Assembly (NCBI GenBank): GCA_030654175.1
Contig: JAURXZ010000030.1
Location: 434,001 to 498,000 of the forward strand
Length of the DNA: 64,000 nt
From: Bacteroidia bacterium
Lineage (GTDB): Bacteria > Bacteroidota > Bacteroidia > 2-12-FULL-35-15
Direction of reading: 5' to 3'
The notes below the pieces were generated by a model that was given only the letters and a program-made list of their open reading frames with translations, was not told where the DNA came from and searched no databases. The position numbers were made by a program, and so were the translations under genes. Shown here piece by piece: positions 45,284-55,186 of this stretch. Numbering within the stretch: position 1 is the stretch's first letter; every line of letters starts with the position of its first letter.

Positions 45284-46471
45284 CTAAATTTCGTTTGAAT
45301 AAAACGCCTTCACCCTATCCCGTAAATTATAGGCAGAACTCATCACTTCTCCATAAGCTCCCGCTGTGCGTAATGCAAAGATATCACCTCGCGTTGTTTC
45401 AGGTAAAGTTACAGCTTTGCCAAAACAATCGGAACTTTCGCAAATGGGGCCTACTACATCATACCTCACCCCCACCCCCTCTCCTATTGGAGAGGGGTGT
45501 CCGATAGGACGGGGTGAGGTTAAATTCTCTATCTTATGGTAAGCCTGATACAAGGCAGGACGCATCAATTCAGTCATACCTGCATCTAATATTACGAAAT
45601 TAGTATTCACTCCTTTTTTTATGTAAAGTACTTTAGAAATAAGTGTGCCGCATTGTGCGGTAATAGATCTTCCTAATTCAAAATGCACTTTTTGTTTAGG
45701 ACGCAACTCTAAAAAATCGTTGAACAATTTAAAATACGCAGCAAAATCAAGTATGAGATTTGCATCCGGTTCGTGATAATTAACGCCCAAACCTCCACCA
45801 ACATTAATGTTTTCAATTGTTATTTTACGACTTAAAAACCAATTCTGAATTTCGTTCACCCGCAAACACAAAGATTTGAATGAGCTTAGATCCATTATCT
45901 GGGAACCAATATGAAAATGCAAACCAATGAGTTGAAGATTTTTAAATTCTTTCAGAGCATTTACAACCGTTTCCAGTTCCCAAATGTTGATCCCGAATTT
46001 ATTTTCTTCCAGCCCTGTAGTAATGTATTTATGAGTATTTGCATTCACATTGGGATTAATGCGTAAGGCGATGCGGGCATTTTTCTTTTTCGAAACAGCA
46101 AGTTCATTGATCACTTCCAGCTCTTGTAAACTTTCGCAGTTAAAACAAAAAATGTCATTATCCAAAGCAAAATTAATTTCAGCATCACTTTTGCCAACAC
46201 CCGCAAATACAATATGTTTGGGCTTAAAATTACATTCGATCGCCTTTTTTACTTCATTACCACTTACGCAATCCGCACCAATATTATATGATTTAATAAT
46301 TTCTAAAATGGCATTGTTTGCATTTGCTTTCAAGGCATAATGCACAATAAATCCATACTTGTCCGACTCCTCTTTTAATTTTTGAAGTGTTTCTTTGAGC
46401 ACTTCTACATCATAATAGTAAAAGGGTGTTGGAATGCTTTTGAATTTATTTATAGTTTCTTTATTGAACAT
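45284..46471 (-). CDS. lysA: Diaminopimelate decarboxylase with in-frame repeat insert
   Basis: PLP enzyme for the last step of lysine synthesis. 395 residues: Lys48 (HYALKANANN) is the probable PLP lysine, HFHIGSQ and INVGGGLGVNYHE build the phosphate site, and CESSD near residue 345 holds the active-site Cys. Residues about 318-336 (SPRPIGHPSPIGEGVGVR) are translated from a 56-bp palindromic element between ENLT and YDVVGPIC, a place where homologues usually have a short loop. The frame is intact. It sits between lysC and the ABC gene. Confidence 0.95.
   Translation of the reverse strand: MFNKETINKFKSIPTPFYYYDVEVLKETLQKLKEESDKYGFIVHYALKANANNAILEIIKSYNIGADCVSGNEVKKAIECNFKPKHIVFAGVGKSDAEINFALDNDIFCFNCESLQELEVINELAVSKKKNARIALRINPNVNANTHKYITTGLEENKFGINIWELETVVNALKEFKNLQLIGLHFHIGSQIMDLSSFKSLCLRVNEIQNWFLSRKITIENINVGGGLGVNYHEPDANLILDFAAYFKLFNDFLELRPKQKVHFELGRSITAQCGTLISKVLYIKKGVNTNFVILDAGMTELMRPALYQAYHKIENLTSPRPIGHPSPIGEGVGVRYDVVGPICESSDCFGKAVTLPETTRGDIFALRTAGAYGEVMSSAYNLRDRVKAFYSNEI
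45464..45519. repeat. Palindromic element inside lysA
   Basis: CCTCACCCCCACCCC at one end mirrors GGGGTGAGG at the other, around the inner hairpin CCCCTCTCC-TAT-TGGAGAGGGG and a small GTCC-GATA-GGAC stem. The same core is found at 1397-1435. It is translated in frame, so the element keeps the lysA frame open. Confidence 0.8.
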
Positions 46472-46553
46472 AGTTTCGTAATATTTCTACAGGCTTAATT
46501 TATCTATATGCTGTCACTCTAAGCCTGCCCAAGAGTTTGAGTGGACTATTTAC

Positions 46554-47864
46554 TCAGAACAATCCTTTATTAAGAGCGATGAGTGTATCTTTTTTCAATT
46601 TAGAATCTACCAAAATAGAAACATTATTTTCGCTGCCTCCATAAGAGATCATACGAATCGGAATATTTTTAAGTGCCTCAAAAATACGTAGTGCATAACC
46701 TTGTTTCTCGGCAGTAAAACTACCAACAATGCAAACGATGGTCAGATCAGTTTCTACCTCAACAGTACAAAATTCTTTCAACTCTTTTTTAATGGCATCT
46801 ATATTTTTTGTATTGTCGATCGTCAATGAAACAGCCACTTCCGAAGTAGTGATCATATCTATTGGGGTTTTATAACGTTCGAAAATTTCAAAAACAGAAC
46901 GCAAAAAACCATAAGCAAGAAGCATTCGTCCCGATTTTATTTTAATTGCAGTGATCCCATCCTTAGCAGCTACCGCTTTAATACTATCTCCTGAAATTTT
47001 TGAAGTGATAACAGTCCCTTTCGCTTGTGGCTGCATTGTATTTAATAAGCGGACAGGGATGTTACGCATTTGCGCAGGAAGGATACACGTTGGATGTAAA
47101 ATTTTTGCTCCAAAATAGGCTAACTCGGCCGCTTCATCAAAAGATAGCTCAGCGATAGGATGTGTTTTTTCAACAATACGGGGATCATTGTTATGCATCC
47201 CATCAATATCCGTCCAAATTTGAATTTCATCCGATTGAATTGCTGCACCAATTATTGTTGCTGTATAATCGCTACCTCCACGCTTTAAATTATCAATTTC
47301 ACCAAAAGCATTTCTACAAATATATCCTTGTGTGATGAACAACTTTTTATTCAGATATTTTGCAAGTTCCGATTTTATATTTGTTTCAATATATTTCATA
47401 TCCGGCTCTTCATTCTCATCAATCCGCATGAAATTTAAGGCTGGAAGTAAAACAGAATCGATGTTCTTTTCTTCAAGGTAATAATGAAATAAGGTGGTTG
47501 AAAGCAACTCGCCTTGTGCAAGAATGGCACGTTCTTCATTCACGGTAAATAAATCCATTGTGAACGCGCGCAAATAATTAAAATGCGAATCGAGCAATCC
47601 TTTACTCTTATTTAAAGCCTCGGAAGTTTTATACAATTGTTTGATAACGTCATTGTACTTAAGGTACAATGCATCAATTAACCGGTTAGCGGCATCATTT
47701 TCTTTAGCATATAATGTATTTGCAATTTCAACCAAACTATTGGTTGTACCACTCATTGCAGATAAAACAACTATCTTAGGCACACCGTCATTAATTAAAT
47801 GGACCAGTTCCTGCATGCGCTCCGCAGAGCCTACGGATGTTCCTCCAAATTTTAAAACTCTCAT
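46554..47864 (-). CDS. lysC: Aspartate kinase
   Basis: Phosphorylates aspartate, the first step towards lysine, diaminopimelate, threonine and methionine. Start is taken at 47864 (MRVLKFGGTSVGSAERM), giving 436 residues; the ATG 15 bp upstream adds MLSKN. Kinase motifs: KFGGTSVGS, the LSAMSGTTNSLVEI stretch and LKRGGSDYTATIIGAAI. Two ACT-like segments occupy the C-terminal 150 residues for feedback control. It is not fused to homoserine dehydrogenase. It is upstream of lysA on the same strand. Confidence 0.95.
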   Translation of the reverse strand: MRVLKFGGTSVGSAERMQELVHLINDGVPKIVVLSAMSGTTNSLVEIANTLYAKENDAANRLIDALYLKYNDVIKQLYKTSEALNKSKGLLDSHFNYLRAFTMDLFTVNEERAILAQGELLSTTLFHYYLEEKNIDSVLLPALNFMRIDENEEPDMKYIETNIKSELAKYLNKKLFITQGYICRNAFGEIDNLKRGGSDYTATIIGAAIQSDEIQIWTDIDGMHNNDPRIVEKTHPIAELSFDEAAELAYFGAKILHPTCILPAQMRNIPVRLLNTMQPQAKGTVITSKISGDSIKAVAAKDGITAIKIKSGRMLLAYGFLRSVFEIFERYKTPIDMITTSEVAVSLTIDNTKNIDAIKKELKEFCTVEVETDLTIVCIVGSFTAEKQGYALRIFEALKNIPIRMISYGGSENNVSILVDSKLKKDTLIALNKGLF

Positions 47865-48084
47865 ATTTTTACTTAACACTAATTAACATATTTATCTATT
47901 GAAAAATTACAGACAGTAATGTACTTTTACTTTTTGTCAAAAGTAGCCATAAATTGGAATTGTTAGTATACCTGATGATATCTATTGAAAAAAGTTTACA
48001 GGACTTAATTCAATGCCATTTAGCTAACCGGGACAAAAAACATCTCTAACATTACCTTTTAAATAGTATTTTAGCAACCGATTT

Positions 48085-48816
48085 ATGTTAACACTTCTAA
48101 AAAAAGAAATAAGCAGTTTTTTAAGTTCACTGATAGGATATATTACCATCACCGTTTTTTTATTGGTAGTTGGTTTATTCCTGTGGGTGTTACAAACCGA
48201 TTCAAATTTATTGGATAACGGTTATGCCAATATTGATGGCCTTTTCATCATTGCTCCCTGGGTATTTTTGTTTTTGATACCCGCTATTACGATGCGATCT
48301 TTTGCAGACGAAAAAAAGTCAGGAACCATTGAATTATTACTTACCCGCCCGCTTACAGATCTACAAATTATTCTGGCAAAATACCTTGCAGGTTTTGTTC
48401 TTGTTGTATTTTCATTACTTCCCACGTTAATTTATTATTACTCCATACATAAGCTTGGAAGTCCCGTTGGGAACATTGATACCGGTGGGATGTGGGGTTC
48501 CTACATCGGCCTTTTATTTCTGGGTGCCGCTTTTGTTTCAATAGGCATTTTTGCTTCTGCCATTACCGATAACCAGGTAGTATCCTTCATCCTGGCTTTA
48601 TTCCTTTGTTTCTTTATTTATACAGGCTTTGATTATATGGGTTCATTTGCAATATTCGCCAAGATTGACAATATAATTCTGGCTTTAGGGATTAACAGTC
48701 ATTATGTTTCAATGAGCCGTGGTGTAATCGATACACGTGATGTGATCTATTTTTTGAGTTTGATCTCGATCTTTATTTTCGGAACACGTACTGTTTTGGA
48801 GAGTCGTAAATGGTAA
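48085..48816 (+). CDS. gldF: Gliding-motility ABC permease GldF
   Basis: ABC-2 type membrane permease of 243 residues with six hydrophobic segments. Family features are MRSFADEKKSGTIELLLTRPLTDLQIILAKYLAGF after helix two and the compact length of GldF. With GldG and the ATPase GldA (not in this window) it forms a transporter required for gliding in Flavobacterium. It ends 18 bp before gldG. Confidence 0.92.
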   Translation: MLTLLKKEISSFLSSLIGYITITVFLLVVGLFLWVLQTDSNLLDNGYANIDGLFIIAPWVFLFLIPAITMRSFADEKKSGTIELLLTRPLTDLQIILAKYLAGFVLVVFSLLPTLIYYYSIHKLGSPVGNIDTGGMWGSYIGLLFLGAAFVSIGIFASAITDNQVVSFILALFLCFFIYTGFDYMGSFAIFAKIDNIILALGINSHYVSMSRGVIDTRDVIYFLSLISIFIFGTRTVLESRKW

Positions 48817-48834
48817 TGCAAAGTGAACAAAAAA

Positions 48835-50526
48835 ATGTTTAATAAAAGTAATAAAAAACGCGATTTAACTGCATTAGGCTTAGCTGTCATCATTTTGATA
48901 TTGCTGAACTTTTTAGGTTCATTTGTATTCCATCGTTTTGACCTTACCTCTGAAAAACGTTATACCTTATCCGATGCCACAAAAAAAATATTAAGTGAAT
49001 TGAATGATGTGGTATATGTAAAAGTATACCTCGAAGGCGATTTCCCGGCAGGCTTCAAACGTTTGCGAAACGAAACCAAAGAAATGCTCGATGAGTTCAG
49101 GGCCTATTCCAACGATAATATTGAATATCAATTTATCAACCCATCTCAAAGTGCCGATAAAAAGGAGCAGAACGAAATTTACAAGCAGCTTTATGACAAA
49201 GGCTTGCAACCAACTAATTTAGAAGTAAAAGAAGAAAGCGGAACTTCACAACAAATTTTATTTCCCGGTGCAATTGTTTCCTATAAAGGCCGTGAAATGC
49301 CTTGGCAGCTCCTGAAAACCCAGATGGGACAATCATCGGAAGGCCAGCTTAATAATTCAATTCAGGCATTGGAATATGAATTTGCAAGTTGCATCCGAAA
49401 TTTAACAACTCCAATTAAGCCGGAAATAGGCTTTATTGAAGGGCATGGTGAGCTGGATACGCTTTCGCTTAATGATATTAAAAATGCTTTAGGAGAATTC
49501 TATTTATTAAAACGCGTAAAGATCAATGCACAGCTGAATGCACTTTCAGGGTTAAAAGCCATTATTATTGCTAAACCGGATACCTCTTTTCCGGAAAAAG
49601 ATAAATTCATCATTGATCAGTTTGTGATGAACGGAGGTAAAGTACTCTGGGCTATTGATCCACTGTATACCAGTATTGACAGCCTTCGCAAATCGGGCGG
49701 AACAATGGCGCTTCCTTTTGATTTGAAATTAGACGACATGTTCTTTAAATATGGTGTGAGGATAAATCCCAACATGATCCTGGACATGCAGTCCTCAGCA
49801 ATACCCGTAAACAAGGCTTTTCAAGGTCAGCAGCCCCGTTTTGAATTAATGCCCTGGATGTTTTCTCCTTTAATAATGCCTACCGGCAGCCATCCTATCG
49901 TAAAAAATTTAGACGTAATAAAAATCGATTTCGGATCAAGTATTGATACTTTAGAAGCAAAAGGAATTACTAAAACAATTCTTCTTAACACATCAAAATT
50001 CTCTAAAACCCTTAACTCCCCTGTACGTGTGGATATGCGAATGGTAAATTTGAAGCCCGATGAAAATCAATTCAGAGATTCCTATCGGCCGGTAGCTGTT
50101 TTACTGGAAGGTGAATTCGAATCACTATTTAAAAACAGGATCCCACCCCAAATAGCGAATGATAGCGCCATCGGGTTTAAAGAAAAAGGTGTTAAAACTA
50201 AAATGATAGTGATTTCTGATGGTGATATTATCCGGAATGAGGTTCAATACTCCAGCGGAAAAACATACCCTTTGGGATATGATATATATACACAGCAAAC
50301 CTACGGCAATAAAAATTTTATTTTAAATTGTGTTAATTATCTTTGTGATGATTCGGGTTTGATCAGTGTTCGTGCACGGGAATTAACGCTGCGCTTGCTC
50401 GACAAGAAAAAAGTTAAAAATGAACGATTGAAATGGCAGATCTTTAACACCGGCCTGCCTTTACTTCTTCTGTTTTTGTTTGGAGCAATTCATAACTTCA
50501 TCCGGAAACGCAAGTACACCAAATAA
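48835..50526 (+). CDS. gldG: Gliding-motility ABC component GldG
   Basis: 563 residues from the ATG at 48835 (a GTG at 48823 would add four). One N-terminal membrane helix (LGLAVIILILLNFLGSFVF) is followed by RFDLTSEKRYTLSDATKKILSEL, a segment typical of GldG, a large periplasmic IFT52/GIFT-like domain and a C-terminal helix (LPLLLLFLFGAIHNFIRKRK). Partner of GldF in the gliding ABC system; the transported substrate is unknown. Confidence 0.93.
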   Translation: MFNKSNKKRDLTALGLAVIILILLNFLGSFVFHRFDLTSEKRYTLSDATKKILSELNDVVYVKVYLEGDFPAGFKRLRNETKEMLDEFRAYSNDNIEYQFINPSQSADKKEQNEIYKQLYDKGLQPTNLEVKEESGTSQQILFPGAIVSYKGREMPWQLLKTQMGQSSEGQLNNSIQALEYEFASCIRNLTTPIKPEIGFIEGHGELDTLSLNDIKNALGEFYLLKRVKINAQLNALSGLKAIIIAKPDTSFPEKDKFIIDQFVMNGGKVLWAIDPLYTSIDSLRKSGGTMALPFDLKLDDMFFKYGVRINPNMILDMQSSAIPVNKAFQGQQPRFELMPWMFSPLIMPTGSHPIVKNLDVIKIDFGSSIDTLEAKGITKTILLNTSKFSKTLNSPVRVDMRMVNLKPDENQFRDSYRPVAVLLEGEFESLFKNRIPPQIANDSAIGFKEKGVKTKMIVISDGDIIRNEVQYSSGKTYPLGYDIYTQQTYGNKNFILNCVNYLCDDSGLISVRARELTLRLLDKKKVKNERLKWQIFNTGLPLLLLFLFGAIHNFIRKRKYTK

Positions 50527-50580
50527 TGTTACTAAGAGCGAATTTCTAAAGATTGCTGATCTGTAACCCTTCAAAAAAAA

Positions 50581-51657
50581 ATGAAAAAAAATCGAATCGC
50601 CATTATTCTTGTAATTATTTTGGGTTCAATCTCCTTTTGGTTTATCGTTAATAAACGAGATGGAACCATAAAAGAAACATTACGCGATTTTGCAGTAGCC
50701 GATACAGCATCCATCAATAAAATATTTTTAGCGGATAAAAACGGTAATTCTGTAACACTTGAGCGTCAGGAAGCAGGCAAATGGCTTGTTAACGGCCAAT
50801 ACAATATCCGTCCGGATGCATTGCAAACCCTACTAACCACTATTAATAAAATTGATGTTAAAGAGCCTGTTGGAAAAAACGCTCAAAACAATGTTATAAA
50901 ACGTTTGGCTGCAAAAGCTATTAAATGTGAAATTTATCAGAACAATAAGCTTACAAAGGCATATTATGTAGGAACCGAAACACCGGATATGACAGGAACC
51001 TATATGATCCTGATCGATCTTGAAACAATGAAACCATCTGAAAAAGCTTTTGTTACTTACATTCCCGGATTTGAAGGGTATTTGACCACCCGTTATTTTG
51101 TTGAAGAGAGAGGCTGGAGGGACCGCACCGTTTTTCAATATATTCCTAATGAAATTAGATCCGTTAAAGTAGAAGCACCCGCTAATCCGGCCTATAATTA
51201 TGAGCTTTCGGTAAAGGGTAATAATGACTATGAACTAAGAATGCTTTCGAGCAATCAACTGTTGAGTAACCTGGATACGCTTGCTGTAAAGCAGTATTTA
51301 TCATACTTCCGGCAATTGAATTTTGAAAGTTTTGAGGTAGACGTGAAACAAGAGCAAATAGATTCAGTTTTAAAATCACAACCAACAAATATTCTAACAG
51401 TTACGGATAACAAAGGCAAGTCAAATAAAGTACAGTTCTATGCCCGTAAAAACCTAAAGGGAATAACTGACAATGATGGTAAACCCTTGCCTTTTGATCT
51501 CGAACGTATGGATGCACTCCTTAATAATGGAAAAGATTTTGTAATGGTGCAATTTTTCGTATTCGGTAAAGTATTGCCTACACCTGATTATTTCCAGAAG
51601 GAAACACACCAAATTATCCCCGGTTCCGACAAACCTAAAAACAAACTTAAGGCATAG
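50581..51657 (+). CDS. DUF4340-like membrane-anchored protein
   Basis: 358 residues: an N-terminal membrane anchor (MKKNRIAIILVIILGSISFWF), then a large extracytoplasmic domain with FLADKNGNSVTLERQEAGKW, AYYVGTETPDMTGTYM and VEERGWRDRTVF, resembling DUF4340 proteins that often follow GldG-type ABC-2 genes. It is probably an accessory subunit of the GldFG transporter. It lies 54 bp after gldG on the same strand. Confidence 0.8.
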   Translation: MKKNRIAIILVIILGSISFWFIVNKRDGTIKETLRDFAVADTASINKIFLADKNGNSVTLERQEAGKWLVNGQYNIRPDALQTLLTTINKIDVKEPVGKNAQNNVIKRLAAKAIKCEIYQNNKLTKAYYVGTETPDMTGTYMILIDLETMKPSEKAFVTYIPGFEGYLTTRYFVEERGWRDRTVFQYIPNEIRSVKVEAPANPAYNYELSVKGNNDYELRMLSSNQLLSNLDTLAVKQYLSYFRQLNFESFEVDVKQEQIDSVLKSQPTNILTVTDNKGKSNKVQFYARKNLKGITDNDGKPLPFDLERMDALLNNGKDFVMVQFFVFGKVLPTPDYFQKETHQIIPGSDKPKNKLKA

Positions 51658-51768
51658 CTGTTTTTACCTGATAAAGAACGGAAAAACCAAGTAAACAGGG
51701 CTTTTTTTTGTTAAAAAGTCGGTTGAAACTAAAAAAAAGGTTACAAATTTTATTTATGTAAAATACCC

Positions 51769-51776
51769 TATATTTG
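51769..51776 (+). promoter_or_regulatory. -7 element of dnaN
   Basis: TATATTTG matches TAnnTTTG 50 bp before the dnaN start codon. No TTTG sits 19-21 bp further upstream, so it is a partial match. Confidence 0.45.
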
Positions 51777-51825
51777 CATTACAAATTTGTGATCCCTAAA
51801 TAACCAAATAATAAAATACAACCTT

Positions 51826-52947
51826 ATGAAATTTATTGTTTCCAGCACCTCATTATTAAAGCAATTACAAGCCATTAGTGGTGTACTTAATTCAAATAAT
51901 GCTTTACCTATTTTAGATAATTTCCTTTTTGAAATAGATAAGAACCAGTTGAAGATCTCAGCATCGGATTTGGAAACTACCATGACCACTATAATCAACA
52001 TTGAATCGAAAGATATTGGAAATATTGCCGTTCCTGCAAAGCTTTTGTTAGAGACCTTGAAAACATTTGCTGACCAACCGTTAACTTTTAGTGTTGATGA
52101 TAAAAAATTCGGGATCGAAATAATTTCTGATTATGGTAAATATAAATTAACCGGTCATAATGGAGATGAGTTTCCAAAATTACCAAGCATTGAATCAGCA
52201 TCATCACTTGACCTGGAAGCAAGCGTTTTGGCTTCTGCAATCAACAAAACAATATTTGCAGCAGGTAATGATGAATTACGCCCAGTAATGTCAGGAGTAT
52301 TTTGTCAGTTATCTACTGATGATATCACCTTTGTATCAACAGATGCACACAAACTGGTACGTTACCGCAGAACGGATGCAAAAGCACAGGCTGCTTCATC
52401 ATTCATTATCCCTAAAAAACCATTGAATCTTTTAAAAAACACATTGTCTAACATCAGTGGGAACGTAAAAATTGAATACAATAAAACGAATGCATTTTTT
52501 TCGTTTGAAAACACCAATTTAATTTGCCGTTTAATTGATGGTAAATACCCTAATTACGAAGCGGTGATTCCAAAAGAAAATCCAAATAAATTAACTGTTG
52601 ATCGTGTTTCTTTTTTAAATTCGATCAGACGTGTTTCTATCTTTTCGAACAAAACCACACATCAGGTACGTTTAAAAATTGCTGGAAGTGAATTAAGTAT
52701 TTCTGCCGAAGATCTTGATTTTGCAAATGAAGCAAGCGAACGCCTAACTTGCCAGTATGCCGGTGAGGATATGGAAATTGGATTTAATTCAAAGTTTTTA
52801 GCCGAAATGTTGAGCAATTTAAATTGCGAAAATGTAAATCTTGAAATGAGTGCACCAAACCGTGCAGGAATTTTGTTACCAACTGAAAAAGAAAACCCTG
52901 CTGAAGACATATTGATGCTGGTAATGCCGGTAATGTTGAATAGCTAA
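51826..52947 (+). CDS. dnaN: DNA polymerase III beta sliding clamp
   Basis: Ring-shaped processivity clamp, 373 residues. MKFIVSSTSLLKQLQAISGVLNSNNALPILDNFLFEI at the N-terminus is the family opening; three clamp domains follow, with LRPVMSGVFCQLSTDDITFVSTDAHKLVRYR in domain 2 and the conserved C-terminal MLVMPVMLNS for ring closure and ligand binding. It is not next to dnaA here. Its neighbours upstream are gldF, gldG and the DUF4340-like gene. Confidence 0.98.
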   Translation: MKFIVSSTSLLKQLQAISGVLNSNNALPILDNFLFEIDKNQLKISASDLETTMTTIINIESKDIGNIAVPAKLLLETLKTFADQPLTFSVDDKKFGIEIISDYGKYKLTGHNGDEFPKLPSIESASSLDLEASVLASAINKTIFAAGNDELRPVMSGVFCQLSTDDITFVSTDAHKLVRYRRTDAKAQAASSFIIPKKPLNLLKNTLSNISGNVKIEYNKTNAFFSFENTNLICRLIDGKYPNYEAVIPKENPNKLTVDRVSFLNSIRRVSIFSNKTTHQVRLKIAGSELSISAEDLDFANEASERLTCQYAGEDMEIGFNSKFLAEMLSNLNCENVNLEMSAPNRAGILLPTEKENPAEDILMLVMPVMLNS

Positions 52948-53110
52948 TTGAAAAGCATTAGGTATCAGGTATTGTGGTCTGAATAAGGAATTCATTCTTT
53001 GGTCTTCAGTATTAGTATATGTTGGATGATAAAAACATTAATTCCGATCCAATACCTAAGGATTCACCACCTTCATAATACTTGATACTAAGTACATACT
53101 ACTTTATACA

Positions 53111-54232
53111 ATGACAAAAATAAAAACCATACTAACAGGCCTGTTGATTTCAACAAGCCTTTTTATTTCAGCACAAACTACTATTGTTGATAGTATCCTG
53201 TCAGGAGGCGTTTATCGTACCTACCGCTTATATAAACCTGCATTATATACAGGACTGAGCCCACGTCCATTAGTACTCGATTTGCATGGCTATACTTCAA
53301 ATGCTGCAAACCAACAATTGTATTCCAACTTTATGCCGATTGCGGATACTGCAAATTTTTTAATCCTTTATCCTCAAGGAACCAGTTTGGGAGGTCAGCC
53401 TTATTGGAATGCCGGTATATCAAATACCGGTGTTAATGATGTTCAGTTTATTTCTGATCTTATTGGCACTATAAAAAATAATTATGCCGTTGACGCTAAC
53501 AGTGTTTATTCGTGCGGTATGAGTAATGGAGGATACATGAGTCATACATTAGCCAGTACTTTGGGTGATAAGATTGCTGCGATAGCATCGGTTACAGGAA
53601 GTATGTTTTACAGCCAATTCTATAGCTGGATCACCAGCAGAGCTGTTCCGGTGATGCAAATAAGTGGCACTGCTGATGTTACAGTACCTTATTTAGGAAA
53701 TACAAACAGCCTTCCAATTGATACTTTGGTAAAATACTGGGTATCTATCAACAATTGTAACCCTACTCCCGTATTTACTTCTGTTCCTGATGTAAATACA
53801 AGTGATGGTTGTACTGCTGAACATTATTTGTTCTCAGGTGGAACCGGAGGAGCAACGGTTGAGCTTTATAAAATTATAGGTGGAGGCCATTCATGGCCCG
53901 GTTCACCTTATATTATTGGAGTAACGAATCAGGATTTTAATGCTTCTTTACAGATCTGGCTGTTTTTTAGAAAATACAAACTGAATCAATTTGTTGGAAT
54001 CAATGAAGTGGTAAATTCAGATAATTCCCGGATCTATCCAAATCCGTGCACCAACGTTGTTAATATAGATGATGAAAAAGTTGAAACAATAATGATCATG
54101 GATGTGAATGGCAAAGTGGTTATTGAAACAAACAAAAAACAAATTGATGTATCGTCACTTGCTAAAGGAGTGTATTCAGTTGTTATTGTTTCTGAAAATT
54201 ACCGTACAGTAAAAAAATTAGTGAAGCTTTAG
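53111..54232 (+). CDS. Secreted esterase (PHB-depolymerase-like) with T9SS tail
   Basis: 373 residues with a signal peptide (MTKIKTILTGLLISTSLFISA). An alpha/beta hydrolase of the poly(3-hydroxybutyrate) depolymerase / feruloyl esterase group: nucleophile Ser138 in CGMSNGGYM, Asp189 in GTADVTVPY, His260 in GGGHSWPG, and oxyanion region LDLHGYTSNAAN. The C-terminal about 80 residues (NSRIYPNPCTNVVNI to YRTVKKLVKL) are a T9SS type A sorting domain. The substrate is not determinable. Confidence 0.93.
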   Translation: MTKIKTILTGLLISTSLFISAQTTIVDSILSGGVYRTYRLYKPALYTGLSPRPLVLDLHGYTSNAANQQLYSNFMPIADTANFLILYPQGTSLGGQPYWNAGISNTGVNDVQFISDLIGTIKNNYAVDANSVYSCGMSNGGYMSHTLASTLGDKIAAIASVTGSMFYSQFYSWITSRAVPVMQISGTADVTVPYLGNTNSLPIDTLVKYWVSINNCNPTPVFTSVPDVNTSDGCTAEHYLFSGGTGGATVELYKIIGGGHSWPGSPYIIGVTNQDFNASLQIWLFFRKYKLNQFVGINEVVNSDNSRIYPNPCTNVVNIDDEKVETIMIMDVNGKVVIETNKKQIDVSSLAKGVYSVVIVSENYRTVKKLVKL

Positions 54233-54297
54233 CCTGCTTCTGATATAATAAGGCACATCCTAATTACCTATCCCTGCTTGAATTCGTATAAAAAAAA

Positions 54298-54338
54298 ATC
54301 GTTACAAGTATGAAATAAAATTTCATACTTGTAACGAT
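54298..54338 (-). terminator. Intrinsic terminator of yceI
   Basis: A 19-bp perfect stem (ATCGTTACAAGTATGAAAT, loop AAA) lies between convergent genes. On the minus strand it is followed by about ten T residues, a good terminator for yceI. On the plus strand the following bases (CATTATAAAAAA) are T-poor. Confidence 0.8.
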
Positions 54339-54362
54339 CATTATAAAAAACTCTATTGCTTA

Positions 54363-54983
54363 TTAATTTGTTCCTGCTACTAAATTTACATTCAATTCGA
54401 AATCATCGCTGATTGCTTTATCACCAATAGATTCAAAGAAACTTGCTGAACCGTATTTAATATCAAATTTAGTACGATTGATAATTATTTTAGCAATTAC
54501 TACCATTGTTTTTTCATCCATTTTTATTTTTGCCGGAAAGGTAATTTCATTTGTAATACCTTTTATCGTTAGTTTTCCGGTTACATTAAAATCATTCTCT
54601 GGTTTTAATGTTGCTATTGGGGCAACTTTCGTGATCTCAAATTTTGCAGTTGGATTTTTTGCCGAACTAAAAAAATCATCGGATTTTAAATGTCCGATCA
54701 ATTTATCATTCCATTCTTTATCCGTTAAATCAGTACAGGTTATTGAATTCATATCAAACTCTATAGTTCCACCAGTGATGGTATTGTGATCATTAATAAC
54801 CGATCCTTTTGAAACATTGATCTTACCATCATGTTGTCCTGTTACTTTTTTACCTAACCAGGTTGCAGTAGTTGCTTTAGTATCAACACTGTAAGTTGTT
54901 AAGTGTTTTTCTGTTGGAACAGTAAATGCAAATGCTGTTATCGCAGCTGCTGCAACAAAGCCCATTGTGATTTTTTTTGTCAT
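54363..54983 (-). CDS. yceI: YceI-family lipocalin-like protein
   Basis: 206 residues with a signal peptide (MTKKITMGFVAAAAITAFAF). The YceI beta-barrel follows: TYSVDTKATTATWLGKKVTGQHDGKI, KNPTAKFEITK, and a C-terminal FELNVNLVA. Members bind isoprenoid-like lipids in the periplasm and are often stress-induced. It has a clear promoter with a palindrome in the spacer and its own terminator, so it is a single-gene unit. Confidence 0.95.
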   Translation of the reverse strand: MTKKITMGFVAAAAITAFAFTVPTEKHLTTYSVDTKATTATWLGKKVTGQHDGKINVSKGSVINDHNTITGGTIEFDMNSITCTDLTDKEWNDKLIGHLKSDDFFSSAKNPTAKFEITKVAPIATLKPENDFNVTGKLTIKGITNEITFPAKIKMDEKTMVVIAKIIINRTKFDIKYGSASFFESIGDKAISDDFELNVNLVAGTN

Positions 54984-55044
54984 TTTTTTATTTTGTTTTT
55001 AAGTTAATGTTAAACGTTAGAATGAATTAGTTCATTCGAGAGCA

Positions 55045-55076
55045 CAAATGTATGTACATACATACATTAATCCAAA
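55045..55076 (-). promoter_or_regulatory. yceI promoter with internal palindrome
   Basis: On the minus strand, TTTG (55073-55076), a 20-bp spacer and TACATTTG (55045-55052) match the Bacteroidota promoter. The 16-bp perfect palindrome ATGTATGTACATACAT at 55048-55063 fills the spacer and overlaps the -7 element, a good place for a repressor. Confidence 0.65.
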
Positions 55077-55186
55077 TTTATTTTCTTAATAATAGTTAAA
55101 ATCATTTTTTCTGAGGTTTTAATTAAATCAAGAGCCCTATCAATCAGCCTTTCGGCACCAGAAACTTTCTCAAATAGAAGTATTTT

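Noticed and set aside
51660-51825. Replication origin next to dnaN
   Set aside because: dnaA is absent and no DnaA boxes (TTATCCACA-like) were seen. The neighbours are gliding genes.
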